NCBI GenBank assembly: GCA_017547975.1 | Contig: JAFYNU010000293.1 | Location: 1-6,211 of the forward strand | DNA from: Clostridia bacterium | Lineage (GTDB): Bacteria; Bacillota; Clostridia; Oscillospirales; QAMX01 | Length of the DNA stretch: 6,211 nt | Direction of reading: 5' to 3' | Shown here: positions 5,768-6,211 of the stretch, in pieces | Position numbering within the stretch: position 1 is the stretch's first letter | Layout: each line of letters opens with the position of its first letter | Notes under the pieces: model-generated | Databases searched by the model: none | The model's input: the letters and a program-made list of their open reading frames with translations, nothing else | Told to the model about the DNA's origin: nothing | Program-made: the position numbers and the translations under genes

Positions 5768-5782
5768 TGCGAACTGTTCGCA
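5768..5782. repeat. Dyad symmetry upstream of the EamA gene
   Basis: TGCGAAC-T-GTTCGCA is a 7-bp perfect dyad about one T, located 30 nt upstream of the EamA start codon. It has the form of a small operator or a short stem. It is not a Gram-positive LexA box, since those have four bases between GAAC and GTTC. Confidence 0.45.
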
Positions 5783-5789
5783 TTTTCAG

Positions 5790-5891
5790 GACACAGCAAT
5801 TAACAGCATCCAAAAGTCAAATCAGGTGGAGCGGATTCGCATTCCTCTCAAAGATTTACAGCCGTACTTCGCACCATGGACACCACCTGCA
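5790..5891 (+). other. Gene-free interval with a possible coding fragment
   Basis: The region between the EamA start (5738) and the DUF1653 stop (5916) holds no intact gene. One plus-strand frame reads protein-like sequence over ~33 codons (QVERIRIPLKDLQPYFAPW, then TPPAKMI). It has no start codon or ribosome binding site in front, and it then runs antisense to the DUF1653 gene to the window edge without a stop. The motif IPLKDLQPY faintly resembles the beginning of a ParB-like nuclease domain, but this is too short to name. It may be the remnant of a disrupted gene. Confidence 0.2.
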
Positions 5892-5915
5892 AAAATGATA
5901 GATAGCCAATTGGTA

Positions 5916-6149
5916 TTATTCCGTTTCAATCAGCTCAAAGCGGTAGCGCTGCTGCACGTCGGGGTACTTTTCGCGGTCTACCTCCGAGGCGAACATGGCG
6001 TAGGGACGCGCGTACACGCCGCCGTTTCCGTAAAGCGCCTCGTAAATTACCAGCTGCTCATCCGTTTCGCTGTGGGTGGCAATGGCCAGCACGCGGTAGC
6101 GCTTGTTTTTAAAATGCAGGTATTCTCTGCCGGGCAAAATTTCGCGCAT
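5916..6149 (-). CDS. DUF1653 family protein
   Basis: A 77-residue soluble protein matching the DUF1653 pattern almost end to end: PGREYLHFKNKRYRVL (6-21), then ATHSETDEQLVIYEALYGN (24-42) and VYARPYAMF (45-53). The family is a small beta-rich domain found alone or attached to other enzymes in many bacteria; its function is not established. The frame extends 12 codons further upstream, but AAAGGA at about 6164-6159 is 9 nt from ATG 6149 and directly abuts ATG 6158, so 6149 is the likely start. Base composition is GC-rich like the left part of the window and unlike the EamA gene. A terminator hairpin sits ~20 nt upstream of the start with no clear promoter between, so expression probably depends on read-through from the neighbouring gene to the right. 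Confidence 0.88.
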   Translation of the reverse strand: MREILPGREYLHFKNKRYRVLAIATHSETDEQLVIYEALYGNGGVYARPYAMFASEVDREKYPDVQQRYRFELIETE

Positions 6150-6170
6150 GGTATGCATCCTTTCGGGGAC

Positions 6171-6208
6171 AAAGATAAAAGGCAAGCGGGCAGAGTTCTG
6201 CCCGCTTG
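6171..6208 (-). terminator. Terminator or attenuator of a minus-strand gene beyond the right edge
   Basis: On the minus strand an 11-bp perfect stem CAAGCGGGCAG/CTGCCCGCTTG (6208-6198 with 6193-6183), loop AACT, is followed by CC and TTTTATCTTT (6180-6171). It is a strong Rho-independent terminator for transcription arriving from outside the window, placed directly before the DUF1653 ribosome binding site. Confidence 0.82.
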
Positions 6209-6211
6209 TGC

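Noticed and set aside
5283..5780. Integron-type gene cassette around the EamA gene
   Set aside because: No attC core (GTTRRRY with its RYYYAAC partner) is present at either side, and there is no integrase.
5769..5781. LexA (SOS) box
   Set aside because: The Gram-positive box needs GAAC-N4-GTTC. Here the two halves are only one base apart.

Overview
The window looks like chromosomal or contig sequence from a low-to-mid GC Gram-positive anaerobe, probably of the Clostridia (Oscillospiraceae/Lachnospiraceae-like gut bacteria). This rests on strong AGGAGG-type ribosome binding sites, textbook TTGAxx-17-TATAxT promoters, Rho-independent terminators, and a gene set typical of such genomes: a zinc-ribbon coiled-coil protein, a DUF1653 protein, a short EamA transporter and an IS150-group IS3 remnant. 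Assignment to a genus is not possible from the sequence alone.

Left block (1-3270), GC-rich by eye with G/C-ending codons. On the minus strand, a promoter at 1523-1551 drives a two-gene operon: a 407-residue zinc-ribbon/coiled-coil protein (263-1486), then 6 nt later a single-pass membrane protein that runs off the left edge (1-256). Next is a complete minus-strand short-chain dehydrogenase (1629-2393) with its own terminator at 1582-1609. It is divergent from a plus-strand 233-residue putative HExxH metallopeptidase (2569-3270). The two promoters lie back to back in the 175-nt gap between them.

Middle block (3271-5104), lower GC. A stretch of about 400 nt (3271-3680) holds no intact gene, but two coding-like fragments on opposite strands meet head to head near 3490-3560. 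This looks like a rearrangement scar. It is followed by a strong promoter (3691-3719) and a complete cytoplasmic GH39-like glycoside hydrolase (3755-5086).

Right block (5105-6211), a patchwork. The left end of an IS3-family (IS150-group-like) element begins 18 nt after the glycosidase stop, with its terminal repeat, a 13-bp hairpin and the first ~45 codons of orfA, and is then cut off at a 12-bp perfect inverted repeat (5283-5311). Beyond it is an intact minus-strand single-domain EamA/DMT permease (5325-5738), then ~175 nt without a gene. The block ends with GC-rich sequence: a DUF1653 protein (5916-6149, minus) preceded by the terminator of a gene beyond the right edge (6171-6208).

The genes do not form one pathway. 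The main theme is mosaicism: composition changes, gene fragments and a truncated insertion sequence mark 3271-5915 as an accessory segment between two more ordinary blocks. I did not find a convincing new biological system. The least explained items are the zinc-ribbon/membrane-protein operon, the minimal metallopeptidase and the two orphan fragments at 3325-3677.
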